From: Siderastrea radians
Lineage: Eukaryota; Cnidaria; Anthozoa; Scleractinia; Rhizangiidae
Direction of reading: 5' to 3'
Assembly: GCA_964017195.1 (NCBI GenBank)
Contig: OZ024894.1
Location: 31,708,388-31,772,387 of the forward strand
Length of the DNA: 64,000 nt
Shown here one piece after another: positions 55,341 through 64,000 of the stretch; within the stretch, counting starts at the first letter, position 1, and the number at the start of each line of letters is the position of its first letter. The position numbers were made by a program, and so were the translations under genes. A model generated the notes under the pieces. It made no database searches. It had not been told where the DNA came from and saw only the letters and a program-made list of their open reading frames with translations.

Positions 55341-56101
55341 GTCACGAGGTCTTAGGTTTATTATTAATTATGATTGCATTGGTTTGTTTGTCGGTAACGG
55401 CGTCATTTTGGTTCATGTCTGAAGCGTGTAAGGGTGAAATTATGAAGCCACGTCGAAGACCTTTGCAATGTTTGGATTCTTTTCAGAATATTTTTGGACG
55501 AGAAGCGTTGCGTTTAATAACAAGACCCGACAGATCACATTTGGCTCGATTGGCCGAGAGGATCAGAGAAAGAAGAGAAGAAACGTGGCGTGTGTTGAAT
55601 AGAGATCGCGTGGCGGCTTTTATTGAATTGGTGACCCTTGTCTGGGTCGATGAAGAAAATTGCATCCGTCACGCTTCAGAGAGAGGAACTGCGGATGAAT
55701 CCCTCACGTGGACATTACTGTACGTCACGAGATCTTAGGTTTATTATTAATTATGATTGCATTGGTTTGTTTGTCGGTAACGGCGTCATTTTGGTTCATG
55801 TCTGAAGCGTGTAAGGGTGAAATTATGAAGCCACGTCGAAGACCTTTGCGATGTTTGGATTCTTTTCAGAATATTTTTGGACGAGAAGCATTGCGTTTAA
55901 TAACAAGACCCGAGAGATCACATTTGGCTCGATTGGCCGAGAGGATCAGAGAAAGAAGAGAAGAAACGTGGCGTGTGTTGAATAGAGATCGCGTGGCGGC
56001 TTTTATTGAATTGGTGACCCTTGTCTGGGTCGATGAAGAAAATTGCATCCGTCACGCTTCAGAGAGAGGAACTGCGGATGAATCCCTCACGTGGACATTA
56101 C
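55336..56101. repeat. 383-bp tandem duplication containing an ORF
   Basis: Units 55336-55718 and 55719-56101 are nearly identical (differences include Q/R and D/E changes). The duplicated unit covers the start region and most of the ORF. Confidence 0.93.
55370..55738 (+). CDS. Unknown small protein, first (truncated) duplicate
   Basis: 122 codons: a hydrophobic start (IALVCLSVTASFWFM), a basic patch (KPRRRPL), then an Arg-rich helical part (LARLAERIRERREETW), RVAAFIELVTLVWVDEEN and the end ESLTWTLL. The C-terminus is cut by the start of the second repeat unit, which replaces it with a few unrelated residues. The alternative start at 55442 (MKPRRR) would omit the hydrophobic part. The family is not recognised. 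Confidence 0.55.
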   Translation: MIALVCLSVTASFWFMSEACKGEIMKPRRRPLQCLDSFQNIFGREALRLITRPDRSHLARLAERIRERREETWRVLNRDRVAAFIELVTLVWVDEENCIRHASERGTADESLTWTLLYVTRS

Positions 56102-56296
56102 TGCATCGTGTGTTGCCGTTTGCTTTTTTGTAATGATTTTTCAACATTGGCAAAGTGGGCAAGACCGATGTTTATGAAAGACTTTGAAAAAATGAGAACG
56201 TGTTTGGATATTAAATTTCCAGACTTGCGTGAAACATCGAGACATTGGCGTAAGGTTTGTCATTATTATGAGGGAATATGGAAAGACAATCAATAA
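55708..56296 (+). pseudogene. Unknown small protein, second duplicate, frame break
   Basis: The second copy of the ORF continues beyond the repeat, but the frame used upstream ends at 56133. A different frame, open to 56296, carries coding-like sequence (CIVCCRLLFCNDFSTLAKWA, FEKMRTCLDIKFPDLRETSR, HYYEGIWKD). A one-base shift near 56100 probably separates the two halves of one ~170-residue protein. It is rich in Cys and aromatic residues near the junction. The family is unrecognised. It converges on the minus-strand pair with ~50 bp between stops. Confidence 0.5.
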
Positions 56297-56346
56297 GACA
56301 TATAGCGTGACGTTTTCATGTTTATTATTTAACCCAAGTAGAACAA

Positions 56347-56601
56347 TTACAAATGTTTATTAGCTTTATCTAACAATTGTTGTAAACGCACACGTTTTTT
56401 GTCACTGAATTTTTCTTTTCGTCGACTATGAATTAAATGCATGTATTTTTTCAGTCGTTTTCGTTTTGATTGAAAAGGAGAAGATCTCACAGTTATGTCT
56501 TCCTCTGAAACAAGAGGTTCAAATCGGAGTAAATAAAAAGTGTTATTGTTCATGACAGGAGTGTAAGTTTTGACTTGGTTTGAAAAACGAACACGCTTCA
56601 T
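56347..56601 (-). CDS. Small basic protein, second of a tight pair
   Basis: 84 residues: MKRVRFSNQVKTYTP, a middle segment and a very basic C-terminal half (SKRKRLKKYMHL, RRKEKFSDKKRVRLQQ), possibly nuclear or nucleic-acid-binding. The start codon lies 3 bases after the stop of the upstream ORF on the same strand, which is unusual for a host gene. AATAAA lies downstream on its strand near 56320. The family is not recognised. Confidence 0.55.
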   Translation of the reverse strand: MKRVRFSNQVKTYTPVMNNNTFYLLRFEPLVSEEDITVRSSPFQSKRKRLKKYMHLIHSRRKEKFSDKKRVRLQQLLDKANKHL

Positions 56602-56604
56602 GTT

Positions 56605-57159
56605 TTACAAATGAAGTCCTTCCAGCTCTAGTCTTACTTGCTCAATGTTTTCGGGTAGACAGAATGTTCTCTGGAACAAGTTCTTGATTGCTGCCCTTGT
56701 TGCAGGAGTAATGTCTCGCGAACCAACCACAGCACTGCTCTGATGAAGGGTGGGTAGTCGAAGAGTGCCCCAGGGTTTAAATGATGTCACTGTTTTGAGA
56801 CAGGAGTTTTCGATGTTGTAGGTATTTTCTGACCGATACCACTGATTGGTGTTGGTGTCAAACAGGAAGACTTCTTTACCCTGATCTATGGCTAATTGCA
56901 CAGTCCACCCAGTTCCTCCTTCCACTCTTGTTTTGTCTGCACACAGTTTTCCAAAGGCAAAGACGGTATGGGCTTTTCTGGCAATGTGGTAATTGCGCTG
57001 CAAGAGGGAGAGAGTGTAAAAGTGAGTTGGAACACGTTTACACAACTTGTGAGCAGCAGCACCTATGGCAGGATCGGCTTGCATCAGCACTTCGACAGAA
57101 GCAGGTGAAGTGAACTTTGCACGGGGATGATTTGGCGGAACAATCACTTCAATTTGCAT
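56605..57159 (-). CDS. SLOG/DprA-like Rossmann-fold protein, N-terminus lost
   Basis: 184 residues. PPNHPRAKFT, HIARKAHTVFAFGKL and the glycine-rich VEGGTGWTVQLAIDQGKEVFLFD fit the SLOG/DprA-type nucleotide-binding fold, in which the GGTG.T turn binds ligand and a strand ending VF.FD follows. The usual N-terminal GGA.GAD strand-turn is missing, and open frame continues only 8 codons upstream before the GAGTTAGGATTTC minisatellite, so the 5' end appears lost. The C-terminus (TRAAIKNLFQRTFC, VRLELEGLHL) is unassigned. Assignment is by motif only. Confidence 0.55.
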   Translation of the reverse strand: MQIEVIVPPNHPRAKFTSPASVEVLMQADPAIGAAAHKLCKRVPTHFYTLSLLQRNYHIARKAHTVFAFGKLCADKTRVEGGTGWTVQLAIDQGKEVFLFDTNTNQWYRSENTYNIENSCLKTVTSFKPWGTLRLPTLHQSSAVVGSRDITPATRAAIKNLFQRTFCLPENIEQVRLELEGLHL

Positions 57160-57182
57160 TCCACATTCCCTGGCCGAGACAA

Positions 57183-57390
57183 ACTAACTCCCGAGTTAGG
57201 ATTTCGAGTTGGATTTCGAGTTGGATTTCGAGTTAGGATTTCGAGTTGGATTTCGAGTTAGGATTTCGAGTTGGATTTTCGAGTTAGGATTTCGAGTTGG
57301 ATTTTCGAGTTAGGATTTCGAGTTGGATGTTCGAGTTAGGATTTCAAGTTGGATTATCTAGTTAGGATTTCGATTTTCGAGTTGGATTTT
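57183..57390. repeat. GAGTTAGGATTTC/GAGTTGGATTTTC minisatellite
   Basis: About 14 short alternating units, GAGTTAGGATTTC and GAGTTGGATTT(T)C, are imperfect toward the right end. They abut the SLOG-like ORF. Confidence 0.9.
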
Positions 57391-57743
57391 CGTTTTTTTC
57401 AAGATTTTTATACCTAACCCAGCTGCAAGGAATCGGCTAGTTTGTCCTAGTGTTTTACCTTTTTTATTCTGCGACATCGCTTTAGCATACATGAAGTAGG
57501 AGGCAAGAGATTGCATCTTACATGAAGTCATTTTCCTTCACCACTAACACGCTCCTCATTTCAAAAATGTTAAAATTGGGGAAGCTGAAATAACCGAAAA
57601 GGAAAAAGAAAAGAAATACGACAAGAGGGCGTAAATCGAAGGTGAGATCTTGAAGACGATTTTTCTTGTTATATCTATTCTGGTGGTACAAATTTAGAAA
57701 ATCCGCGTCAAGAATTAAATACAACATTAACAGAAGGCAAACA
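57391..57743. other. Noncoding spacer
   Basis: AT-rich; nothing recognised. Confidence 0.4.
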
Positions 57744-58062
57744 CAGTGGAACCCCGATATAATGATCCTCGATATCGCGATATTCCCGGTATAACGATGA
57801 ATGTTCTTAAATGTATGGTGGGACATGAGAATTTAGCAGACCGAACGTAAAACCTTCGCCGATATGTAAACGATACTGACACAGTCAAAATTCAGGCAAT
57901 ACATTGAATTTACAATAACATTACAGTAATCGAGTAATCTCTAACGTTTATGACAACAGCTTTGCACGATGATCCGGATGATATGTTTCTCTATTACGAT
58001 TCCACGATATAACGATATAATTGTGCTGTTCCTTGGCACATCCTGATATCAGGATTCCACTG
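57744..58062. repeat. Pogo/Tigger-like MITE (319 bp)
   Basis: CAGTGGAACCCCGATAT at the left mirrors ATATCAGGATTCCACTG at the right, and CGATATAACGATATAA occurs inside. The right end is followed by TA, as expected for TA target sites; the left-hand TA is not intact. Confidence 0.75.
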
Positions 58063-58299
58063 TACATAACTCCCATAATATCAATTCCACCATATTTTGA
58101 AGACCACCAAATGGCTCCACTGCTGCACTGTTGCTTTAGTCCCCCCCTTTCCCCCCCCCCTTAACTGTTCTGTTTTCTTCATTTTAAGCGGTTGGAAATC
58201 ATGCTGCTCACATTTCCAAAATTACCAGAAAAATTACAAAAAAGATTACAGAACTTTTAAATAACCATAAGTTATTATTTTATTGATTTTGTATTCCAT

Positions 58300-59120
58300 A
58301 ACAATAACATTGTAAACAAAAACCCTGATATAGCCCTGGTCAGGGTAACAGTGGTAAAAACAATTCAACTATGTAGGCATTAAAACAAAACCAAACACCT
58401 TATTTCCCTATCCACCATTCTTTAACCAAGAAACAGGTATAAACCTGGTCTGGGGAACAAACAATCCTCGACAAAAGTATAAGCACTGCACACTTAAGAT
58501 AAAAAGAAAATGTCAGCAATGGCACTATTTTGCTAAGTGTGCTAAGGACGCTAGGATTGTAGGTAATAACAAAATTAATATGCAAAAATGACATCGTTAA
58601 CAAAGGCCCTAGTACAAGGAATAACAATTTCAATATGTGGGTATAGAGAGGTAACCAAAAACCTTTTTCCCCTATCCACACATTCTGTAACAACAACATC
58701 TTTACCAAAAGCCCTAGTACAAGCTAAGGAATAACAATTTTAATATGTGGGTAAAGAGAGATAACCGAAGACCTTTTTTCCTTATCCACACATTTTGTAA
58801 CAATAACATCTTTAACAAACGCCCTAGTACAAGCTAAGGAATAACAATTTCAATATGTGGGTAAAGAGAGATAACCGAAGACCTTTTTTCCCTATCCACA
58901 CATTCTGTAACAATTACATCTTTAACAAAAGCTCTTAAGTACAAGCAATAACAACTTCAATTTGTGGGTATAGAAAAAAAATAAACACCTACTCCTATCC
59001 ACACATTCTGTATCAATAACATTAGTAAACAATGGTAATAACAGTGGAAAACATTGGTAATAAAAATGTCAATTTGTACCCACTGCGGGACAAACGAAAA
59101 CCCCCTTCAGTTATCCACAC
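58300..59120. repeat. ~112-bp tandem satellite, about 6-7 units
   Basis: Units share TATCCACACATTCTGTAACA, ACATCTTTAACAAA, GCCCTAGTACAAGCTAAGGA and ATATGTGGGTA.AGAGAG. Two central copies (about 58743 and 58855) are 112 bp apart and almost identical; outer copies diverge. Degenerate traces extend to ~59240. Confidence 0.85.
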
Positions 59121-59753
59121 ATTCTATAATAACGTCTCAAGAGACACCCTTGGTTCGACCCTGCTTTGGGTGTCATCTTGGTATAGGAAAAAGAGAGGTA
59201 TTACCGAATAGTCATCCTCCATACATTCTGTAAAATTCTATGAATGCATGAAATAACAATGTGTACTGGCCTATTTTTGCCCTGCTTACAAAAAAGCTTG
59301 TGCCATTTGCTTCAGTAAACAGTACTGTGTACTATGTGTTGGTCAAAGACCCTTTATAAACAACATAGTAAGAAGCTGAAAACACATTCTTGCTGTTAGT
59401 AAAAACTGGATTTTGTGTTTCCTATCAATCAAGAAAAGAACTTTCTTCCAACTAGCTATAGACTAAATTCGCTCCCTTTTTATGTTGATTGATGTTTGAT
59501 GAGATTGATCTTGTTGGATGAGAGTAATTTAATAGGCAGATTCTCTAAACCAAACAAGTTCTGACGTGAGCAGGACGACAAAAAGGTCATTATACCTTAG
59601 ATTATTATATGATATCTTTTAGGGCAATTCAAAGTCTTAAGTGAATTCCTAAAAAGATAATCCAAAATATAATATTAAACTATATCTTTGGAAATCATCG
59701 AGAATAAGGTTTAGATCTGCTCTTAGCATTGCAGGTCAGAGTCTCCAGGAAAT

Positions 59754-62039
59754 TCAAAGTCTCAAGGAAATTCCTAAAAAGATACTCCAAAAAAAGGAAT
59801 TTAAACTATATCTTTGGAAATCATCAAGAAGAAGGTCCGGATCTGCTCTTAACATTGCAGGAGAGAAATATGGGTGTTTGGAGGTGATACAAGACACTTG
59901 GCAATGGTAGTACCGATTACCTTCGTTTGTAACTCTCTGGGTGCTGCTGGCTTTATCAAAGTACACATCTTTCTCTACATGTTTCACTGCAACTCCCAAA
60001 TAAACAGGGCCCTGTGCGTCACGGAATGGAAAGGGACACCCAGCACATTTTTTTATCCTATTAGTTAGATTAACTACTACAAAGGGGTTACTATTGTGCC
60101 AAGGTGGACGAGTAAAAACAGGACTGTAAGCAGCTGGGGGTCTCGCATAGGCTCCTCCAAACGTGGTTGAACAGTTACCAGAAGCAGAGTTCACTGAGCT
60201 ATGGACAGGTGAGGGTCTCGCATAGGCTCCTCCAAACGTGGTTGAACAGTTACCAGAAGCAGAGTTCACTGAGCTATGGACAGGTGAGGGTCTCGCATAG
60301 GCTCCTCCAAACGTGGTTGAACAGTTACCAGGAGCAGAGTTCACTGAGCTATGGACAGGTGAGGGTCTCGCATAGGCTCCTCCAAACGTGGTTGAACAGT
60401 TACCAGAAGCAGAGTTCACTGAGCTATGAGTTGCTGGGGGTCTCGCATTGATGTCCCCTCCAAAGGATTGTAGTTCGTGCAGAAATGAATTGCTGGACAT
60501 CACTGTATTGGAACTGTTACCAGAATTAGAGGTCACTGAACTGTTAGAAGCTGATGGTGTCGCGTAGCTTACACTACTAACAGGTTCTAGCTCGTGTAAA
60601 AAGGACATCACAGTACTTGAACTGTTTTCAGAGACAGAGTCCATTAAACCACTAGGAGTTGATGGTCCTGTGCTGTTATCTCTGCTAACGGATTGCAGCT
60701 CCTGTAGAAATGATCCACTAGTTACATGTATGTCAGTACTGGAACAGTTACCAGAGGCAGAGCTCATTGAACTGTGTGCAGCAGCTGTTGCTCTTGGGAA
60801 ATTCTCTCTGTCCCTGGACTGTAGATCATGTAGAAATGATTGGCCAGACACCATGACACTTGTAGAACTGGTACTAGACACAGAGTTCATAGAGCTCTCA
60901 GGACCTGATCGTTCCTGTGATACGTCTTTGGCAAGGTTCTTGAACAATGTTTTAACCATACTAGAAGTTAACATCTTTTGAAACAAGATTTCATCCCTTT
61001 CATTCACTTTTAGCACATTCATCATCACCCATATCATGTGAAAACACACGTTCTTTCCTTGTCCGAAAGTACAATTACATGCAGGTGTTTCTCCTATTTC
61101 GACAAGCCTGATGTTCCCGTTATCATTTAGCTCAAACACCTTCTGTGTTTCTGATACGTCATGAACATCATCCAGTGTTAGTCTAGCTCTTTTAGCTAGC
61201 TTCAGTGACTGCTCAAACTGTTTGCTTCTTGTAGTACGCTTGCGATACTTTGACTTCATCTTTTTAGATGGCTGCAACTCATCTTCATCAGAACTTTGCA
61301 TTTCAAGTGGGTCTGCCGTCATACTTACTTGGGCAGTTGTTGCCTTAGCTCGATGGGAGGAGTTCTTGTCTACAAACACTTCAGCATGATAGCTGTCTAA
61401 ATCAATTCCCAGAGCCAATTCTTTTGCAAAAACGCCTGCCCGATCCACTTGCTTACGTAGAGACATTTCATTTTTCTGTTTCTGGCTGGGGCATTTGCCA
61501 CCCGCATAATTGCCCTGTTCGTATTGTTCTAACTTTCCTTTCAGCAAGGCACATTCTACTACATGATCTTCGGCTGCTCTGGACAAGGTATCATTTCTTG
61601 CTCCCCTCACAGCATTTCTTGCGTGTCCAACCTCTGCCATATTTGTGTTTGCTGTGGTGCTTGATTTAAATACACGGAATGCATGAAATCGTCGTGGATG
61701 CCAGAAACCTTCAAACCATTTCTTAGCATGTCCCCGCTTAGCCTTCTTTTCTGTCCACGTGTGCAATGCACGACGAGCGGCTTGGTAGCTTCCTGGTGTT
61801 GCAGCTGAATAGATGGCGTGAACCAGCTTCCTAAACTCTGTCTTTGCTATATTACTCCAATCTGCTGATTCCTGACGACGGGCGCAAGAGTAGAAGTGCA
61901 TTTCACAGGAAGAAGCGCGATTGACTGCATCAGGTTTGAGTTGTCGTCGTATGGATTCACGATTTCCTCCATGCTCGTCTGTTACAAATCCGTGCGGATC
62001 GAAAATGTAGTTGGGTATACCGGTATAACCACTCAGTGC
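59754..62039 (-). CDS. MULE transposase C-terminal exon with SWIM finger
   Basis: This large open exon begins ALSGYTGIPNYIFDPHGF right after an AG acceptor. In order it has the second MULE catalytic region (TDEHGGNRESI), an HFYSCARR segment, a basic/acidic linker with a nuclear-localisation-like KKMKSKYRKR, the SWIM CxCx(n)CxH finger, a long Ser/Thr-rich low-complexity domain with FLHELQS-type motifs repeated five times, four 25-residue repeats and a Cys-containing C-terminus. The absence of stops over ~760 codons suggests selection or recent insertion. Confidence 0.8.
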   Translation of the reverse strand, partial: ALSGYTGIPNYIFDPHGFVTDEHGGNRESIRRQLKPDAVNRASSCEMHFYSCARRQESADWSNIAKTEFRKLVHAIYSAATPGSYQAARRALHTWTEKKAKRGHAKKWFEGFWHPRRFHAFRVFKSSTTANTNMAEVGHARNAVRGARNDTLSRAAEDHVVECALLKGKLEQYEQGNYAGGKCPSQKQKNEMSLRKQVDRAGVFAKELALGIDLDSYHAEVFVDKNSSHRAKATTAQVSMTADPLEMQSSDEDELQPSKKMKSKYRKRTTRSKQFEQSLKLAKRARLTLDDVHDVSETQKVFELNDNGNIRLVEIGETPACNCTFGQGKNVCFHMIWVMMNVLKVNERDEILFQKMLTSSMVKTLFKNLAKDVSQERSGPESSMNSVSSTSSTSVMVSGQSFLHDLQSRDRENFPRATAAAHSSMSSASGNCSSTDIHVTSGSFLQELQSVSRDNSTGPSTPSGLMDSVSENSSSTVMSFLHELEPVSSVSYATPSASNSSVTSNSGNSSNTVMSSNSFLHELQSFGGDINARPPATHSSVNSASGNCSTTFGGAYARPSPVHSSVNSAPGNCSTTFGGAYARPSPVHSSVNSASGNCSTTFGGAYARPSPVHSSVNSASGNCSTTFGGAYARPPAAYSPVFTRPPWHNSNPFVVVNLTNRIKKCAGCPFPFRDAQGPVYLGVAVKHVEKDVYFDKASSTQRVTNEGNRYYHCQVSCITSKHPYFSPAMLRADPDLLLDDFQRYSLNSFFWSIFLGISLRL
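60135..60440 (-). repeat. 75-bp coding tandem repeat (4 copies)
   Basis: Nearly identical 75-bp units encode GNCSTTFGGAYARPSPVHSS-type repeats inside the MULE-like protein. They keep the reading frame. Confidence 0.92.
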
Positions 62040-63274
62040 CTATGAAGAGAAAAATTCTTTGAGCTAATGGCAATACACTCTCTTATGGACCTCTCTGACT
62101 TGTATCTAATGTAAGAGAATTTCAGCCTGGAAAATTAAAACAGGTTCAAGTACTCTACCTAACACAACTGTAAGCTTGCTAAATCAGGCAATTGATGTAT
62201 CACTGAGAAATAATAAATGGAGCAAAAAGAAGAGCCAGGAAAGTCCTTGACATCAGGGCGATCTGGGACCAGACCCGGTATGTTGCCACGGAAACAAAAT
62301 TGATTGTCTCAAATTTTTTAACACACCTAGTAGACTGTCATTGCCAAGAATCAAGAATCAAACATTTCTGATACACATTGGTTCAGATGTATGGCATCTT
62401 TGCTTAGCTGATTTGCATAAGTTCAAATAATTAACTGCGCTGCGTTGTTCTTGCTCTGCAAGCGGTTTATTTTTCGTTTTGTCGGTGACCAGACCAAAAC
62501 CCCCACTCGGCCAAGTTTCGAATCACGCAATGTTTAAAAGCTATAAATGAGTTACTTAATGAAAATTTAACTACACCTTTCTTCTTTACTTAGCATGCTT
62601 ATAGTGTGAAAAGTTTGATTTTCAAGAGAACTGTATTTTTCTTGCTGTGTTATTGAAATGATTTCAAAAATCTAAAGGAATTAACGAGACAAACATGCCC
62701 AGACTTGTAAGGTTTACGTTACTCAGGGAAAACCTCCACTGTGCTTAAAACAGCGCAAGCGTTTTTCTCAAATTTGATTTAATCATTTGCTTCTATATTC
62801 CATTCTTGGAATGAGTAATTTTATGTTTAAACAGGAATTCGATACAACACTGTCTGTTTATTTAATAGATCGTCTGCCTTCACGACTCAGGACCGTGGGA
62901 AATTGGTCAGCATAAGCAAATAAGAAAAATAATTAAATGCGCATGGAACTACTCAACCATGACATTTCACACAAGGTGTTTTCTAACCGTTTTGTTTGTC
63001 AGTCGCAACACTTTTGACGCGGGTAATGGGGACGCTGGGGATGCAATATTTTATCCCCCAACAAGGCTTCCCTAGGCTGGTCACGTGACCAGCGCAGTTT
63101 CAAGCTATAAGTTCTTCTTGTTATCTTTTGAATGCAAAGATGTTTTTTTTTATATGAGCAGTGTTTTCACTTTTCCACCAACCACTTTTTTTCATTCTTA
63201 AATGCGTGAACTGACTAATTGATCATGGTACCACTTAAAATCAACTCACAAATAAAAATTGAAGAACAACATAC
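62040..63274 (-). other. Phase-0 intron of the MULE-like gene
   Basis: The donor AATGAG|GTATGT lies at 63274 and the acceptor CTTCATAG ends at 62040. Codons on both sides are complete. Nothing else is recognised inside. Confidence 0.75.
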
Positions 63275-64000
63275 CTCATTGAGACACTTCCAGAAGTCAC
63301 ACAGGGTTTCGGTTGACTCTGTCTCACACTCCATGCTTGCAATGGTCACAATTTCTTTAATTGTAGGATGTAGAACTGAGAGGTTTAGGGTCTTCATGCC
63401 CTTTACCCTGTCGTGTTCAGCGTCAAGGAAACAGTCCTCCTCCTCTAAAGAGTGTTGGCTCCCCAGTTGCATCTGTACAGCTATTTCAAGCTTTTCTTTG
63501 CTCGTTCTAAACACAATTGTGCTTCCATCCAATCTTCCATCTTTAACTTTCCAAAGAAGGTAGGGGTCATATTTGTCTGTGGCTTCCTTGATCTTTGCCA
63601 AAGCATCAAAGGAGTGGCCCACTGGATTTATCTCCTTGACAACTTTCTGCTTGATGTTCTGAATTTTTTAAAGGTTAGTGAGGCCTTTGGCCTCACTGTA
63701 AACTTCTTCAGTGGTTTTGCCATCATGCAAAGAGCTTCTCAAACATTCATATGGAAATTGACTGGGCTTAGATGCTGAATTATTTTTAAAAAACTGTTCA
63801 GCTTTGAGTGTGGCATCAGGCTGTGGAGGTTTAGCTTCACACGTGTGGGTGCCACTATGGTAAACTATGACATTTGAGTTTTCAAACTCCCACACTTTTT
63901 TGGCCATACAGGGAACAGCTATAGCACTATATCCACAACAACCGCAGACAACATCTGCCTTTGATTTCTGCTGAAAGTTCTTCTTATTTTCTTTCTTGTA

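Larger units (their letters stand above)
59754..64000 (-). pseudogene. FLYWCH-MULE-SWIM transposase gene, runs off right edge
   Basis: The right exon (63275 to beyond 64000) has a FLYWCH-like zinc finger (CxxC near 63940, then YHSGTHTC), then the first MULE catalytic block EEDCFLDAEHDRVKGMKTLN. A TAA (63668-63670) interrupts it where Lys is likely. The phase-0 intron 62040-63274 has GT-AG ends. The left exon (62039-59754) holds FVTDEHGGN, a SWIM zinc finger (CNCTFGQGKNVCFHM), four 25-residue repeats (GNCSTTFGGAYARP) and a C-terminal KKCAGCPFPF region. It is a Mutator-type transposase, either in a transposon or domesticated. Terminal repeats are not seen. Confidence 0.82.

Noticed and set aside
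57744..58062. Replication-origin-like ATAACGATATAA repeats
   Set aside because: They lie between CAGTGGAA inverted ends and are better explained as a pogo-like MITE.
59140..59200. tRNA-like GGTTCGACCC word
   Set aside because: No matching acceptor stem, D-arm or anticodon arm could be placed around it.

Overview
The window is eukaryotic, AT-rich and dominated by transposable elements. It most likely comes from a cnidarian, probably an anthozoan such as a stony coral. The inference rests on the mixture seen: Ty3/Gypsy elements with a fused Gag-Pol, L1/Tx1-like LINEs with a coiled-coil ORF1, several GIY-YIG Penelope-like elements (PLEs), a DIRS-like gag relic, a FLYWCH/MULE/SWIM transposase gene and a rhodopsin-class GPCR coded in one exon. 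No operon, rRNA, tRNA or CRISPR array was found.

Layout. 1-6369 is an L1-like LINE (minus) whose ORF1 is split by a complete Gypsy element (825-5632, 193-bp LTRs, TSD CAGTC) and whose ORF2 has lost its endonuclease domain. 6370-8440 is mostly unassigned. 8440-14155 is a composite of two inverted PLE copies with a second, pol-deleted Gypsy (10402-13256) inside; its LTRs are only 55 bp (TSD ATAAT). 14450-15361 is a decayed DIRS-like gag. 16510-27011 is a second LINE (minus), split by a 5.16-kb TIR element of unknown family (17328-22488, TSD GGGTAGG) that itself carries a 301-bp hairpin MITE. 27012-30210 holds simple repeats and a 566-bp tandem duplication. 30500-38935 holds at least three PLEs or PLE pieces, a hAT-like MITE, TA microsatellites, and a large palindrome with a hammerhead-ribozyme core on both strands. 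38950-42400 is mainly noncoding.

42404-47334 and 50623-53500 are copies of one segmental duplication that flank a GPCR gene (48894-49811) interrupted by a single TGA codon. 55140-57400 is a compact, intron-poor block of small ORFs: one duplicated plus-strand ORF converging on a tight minus-strand pair that includes a SLOG/DprA-like protein. It looks unlike host genes and may derive from a DNA virus or viral-like element. 57180-59110 holds minisatellites and a pogo-like MITE. 59754 to the right edge is a minus-strand FLYWCH-MULE-SWIM gene with a phase-0 intron.

The only clear host-type gene is the GPCR; the MULE gene may be transposon or domesticated. The rest is a layered history of insertions, several of them datable relative to one another from target-site duplications and from homologous uninterrupted copies in the same window.
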